A stretch of DNA of 64,000 bases. Source: Planctomycetota bacterium (GTDB lineage: Bacteria > Planctomycetota > Planctomycetia > Pirellulales > Lacipirellulaceae). The position numbers and the translations under genes were made by a program. Numbering within the stretch: position 1 is the stretch's first letter; each line of letters begins with the position of its first letter. Below the pieces are notes generated by a model, which was not told where the DNA came from, did not search any database, and saw only the letters and a program-made list of their open reading frames with translations. The DNA is taken from assembly GCA_029781135.1 (NCBI GenBank), contig JAKOXH010000031.1:48697-112696 (forward strand), given 5' to 3'. Positions 63,306-64,000 of this stretch are shown piece after piece.

Positions 63306-63324
63306 CCCCCGGCAGAGCCGGGGG
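63306..63324. repeat. Short GC palindrome
   Basis: CCCCCGGC-AGA-GCCGGGGG hairpin between convergent genes. It may act as a transcription barrier; there is no T-run. Confidence 0.5.
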
Positions 63325-63376
63325 CTACGAGTTGGCGTCGCACGCAGGCCGCAGTCGTCTGATTCATCCCCTACAT

Positions 63377-64000
63377 TCAGAGAATGGGCGACATGAGTCG
63401 CGCCAAGCGCACCGCTGCGTGAAACCAGAAGGGTCGGCCGGCGAAATCGGCGGTGGTGGCCTGGTGGCATTGTTTGAAGTCATTGTCAAGCATGTCGCTG
63501 ACGGAAGCCGCGAGCGACCGATCGGCGAACACGAGCATCAACTCGAAATTGAGCCGGGTCGAGCGGTTATCGAAATTCGCTGTGCCGACGGCCGCCAAGT
63601 CATCATCCACCACCAGCACTTTGTGGTGCATGAAGCCGGGCTGGTAGCGATAAAACCTGACGCCGGAGAGTTCGGTTTCGGCGATGTAGGAGAAGGCAGC
63701 GAGGTATACCAGTTTGTGGTCGGGCTTTTGGGGAAGCATGATCCGCACATCGACGCCGCGGAGTGCGGCGAGTTGAAGTGCGTATACCAGCGAACTATCG
63801 GGCACGAAGTACGGCGTGGCGATCCACAGGCGGCGTTTGGCCGAGTTGATGGCGTGCATGAAAAACAGGCCGCACGTTTCCATTTCGTCCGAAGGATCAG
63901 ACGCCAGGCATAGCGCCGTTTCGTTATCATGCGGGGCCGGGTTGGGCGTCCAATCGAGTTCCGGCACGCTGCCAGTGGCCCAGTACCAGTCTTCGAGAAA
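63377..64000 (-). CDS. Cardiolipin synthase-type phospholipase D protein, C-terminal part
   Basis: A partial gene whose 5' end lies beyond the window; the frame is open to base 64000. The visible 207 residues hold the second PLD domain: TCGLFFMHAINSAKRRLWIA, TPYFVPDSSLVYAL, the HKD-type motif HHKVLVVDDDLAAVGTANFD with NRSTRLNFE, and a C-terminal hydrophobic end. The His-x-Lys...Asp arrangement and NFDNRS are typical of bacterial cardiolipin synthases, which join two phosphatidyl groups at the inner membrane. The first PLD motif and membrane helices would be upstream. An in-frame GTG at 63967 is internal, not a start. Confidence 0.9.
   Translation of the reverse strand, partial: FLEDWYWATGSVPELDWTPNPAPHDNETALCLASDPSDEMETCGLFFMHAINSAKRRLWIATPYFVPDSSLVYALQLAALRGVDVRIMLPQKPDHKLVYLAAFSYIAETELSGVRFYRYQPGFMHHKVLVVDDDLAAVGTANFDNRSTRLNFELMLVFADRSLAASVSDMLDNDFKQCHQATTADFAGRPFWFHAAVRLARLMSPIL

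Overview
The window reads as a chromosomal segment of a planctomycete, most likely a relative of Pirellulales. This is inference from several signs: a 23S-5S rRNA unit with no 16S beside it, a PEP-CTERM sorting tail on a secreted haloperoxidase-like protein, small secreted or anchored proteins with the N-terminal style common in that phylum, mcsA-mcsB, and GC-rich genes separated by many palindromic intergenic repeats. I see no phage, plasmid or CRISPR locus, and no tRNA gene.

Layout. 1-9.2 kb: the end of an SNF2 helicase, a small secreted Cys-rich protein, two TPR proteins, an ABC-2 permease, a short-chain dehydrogenase and an anchored hypothetical protein. 9.4-25.3 kb: a housekeeping block with pyk facing right, then a long leftward series: nadK, dxs, polyprenyl synthase, xseB, xseA (transcribed xseA to nadK), a DUF374 acyltransferase, dapF, a small conserved protein, a giant AsmA-like protein and tilS. 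26.1-29.3 kb: rny, a lipoprotein of lower GC, and a YmdB-type phosphodiesterase. 29.5-36 kb: PEP-CTERM haloperoxidase, TerC, a PQQ-propeller protein, a barrel-like outer-surface protein and a HAD phosphatase. 36.1-39 kb: a leftward catabolic operon (Zn alcohol dehydrogenase, SDR, xylose-isomerase-like epimerase). 39.2-42.8 kb: a DUF4252 protein, a membrane protein and two hypothetical proteins, one a long coiled coil. 43.0-44.4 kb: two adjacent toxin-antitoxin modules (higBA and vapBC-like). 44.5-48.4 kb: a complete leftward rRNA unit: promoter, long leader with boxA and a terminator-like hairpin, 23S with an inserted helix-45 hairpin, 5S and terminator. 48.6-64 kb: a membrane protein, a diguanylate cyclase, a candidate structured small RNA, rtcB, an AbiEii-like nucleotidyltransferase pair, mcsB-mcsA, trpE, an envelope-sugar pair (glycosyltransferase and methyltransferase) with a dead glycosyltransferase next to it, AlgH, an outer-membrane protein and the end of a cardiolipin synthase.

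The most striking points are these. (1) A roughly 300-nt leftward transcription unit at 50.9-51.2 kb has a perfect -10, strong hairpins, two tiny overlapping reading frames with an ideal Shine-Dalgarno, and an intrinsic terminator. (2) A hairpin insert in 23S helix 45 has arms resembling a G-rich intergenic repeat. (3) A giant AsmA-like gene has no ATG/GTG/TTG in its natural N-terminus, and an AUC start behind a good Shine-Dalgarno fits best. (4) A ~158-bp non-coding element with terminal inverted repeats, plus at least eight other palindrome families, fill almost every intergenic gap. (5) The TA modules sit between two copies of the rRNA terminator segment.

Start codons were chosen by Shine-Dalgarno position, signal-peptide logic and exclusion of translated repeats. 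Product names rest on recognised motifs, not on database searches.
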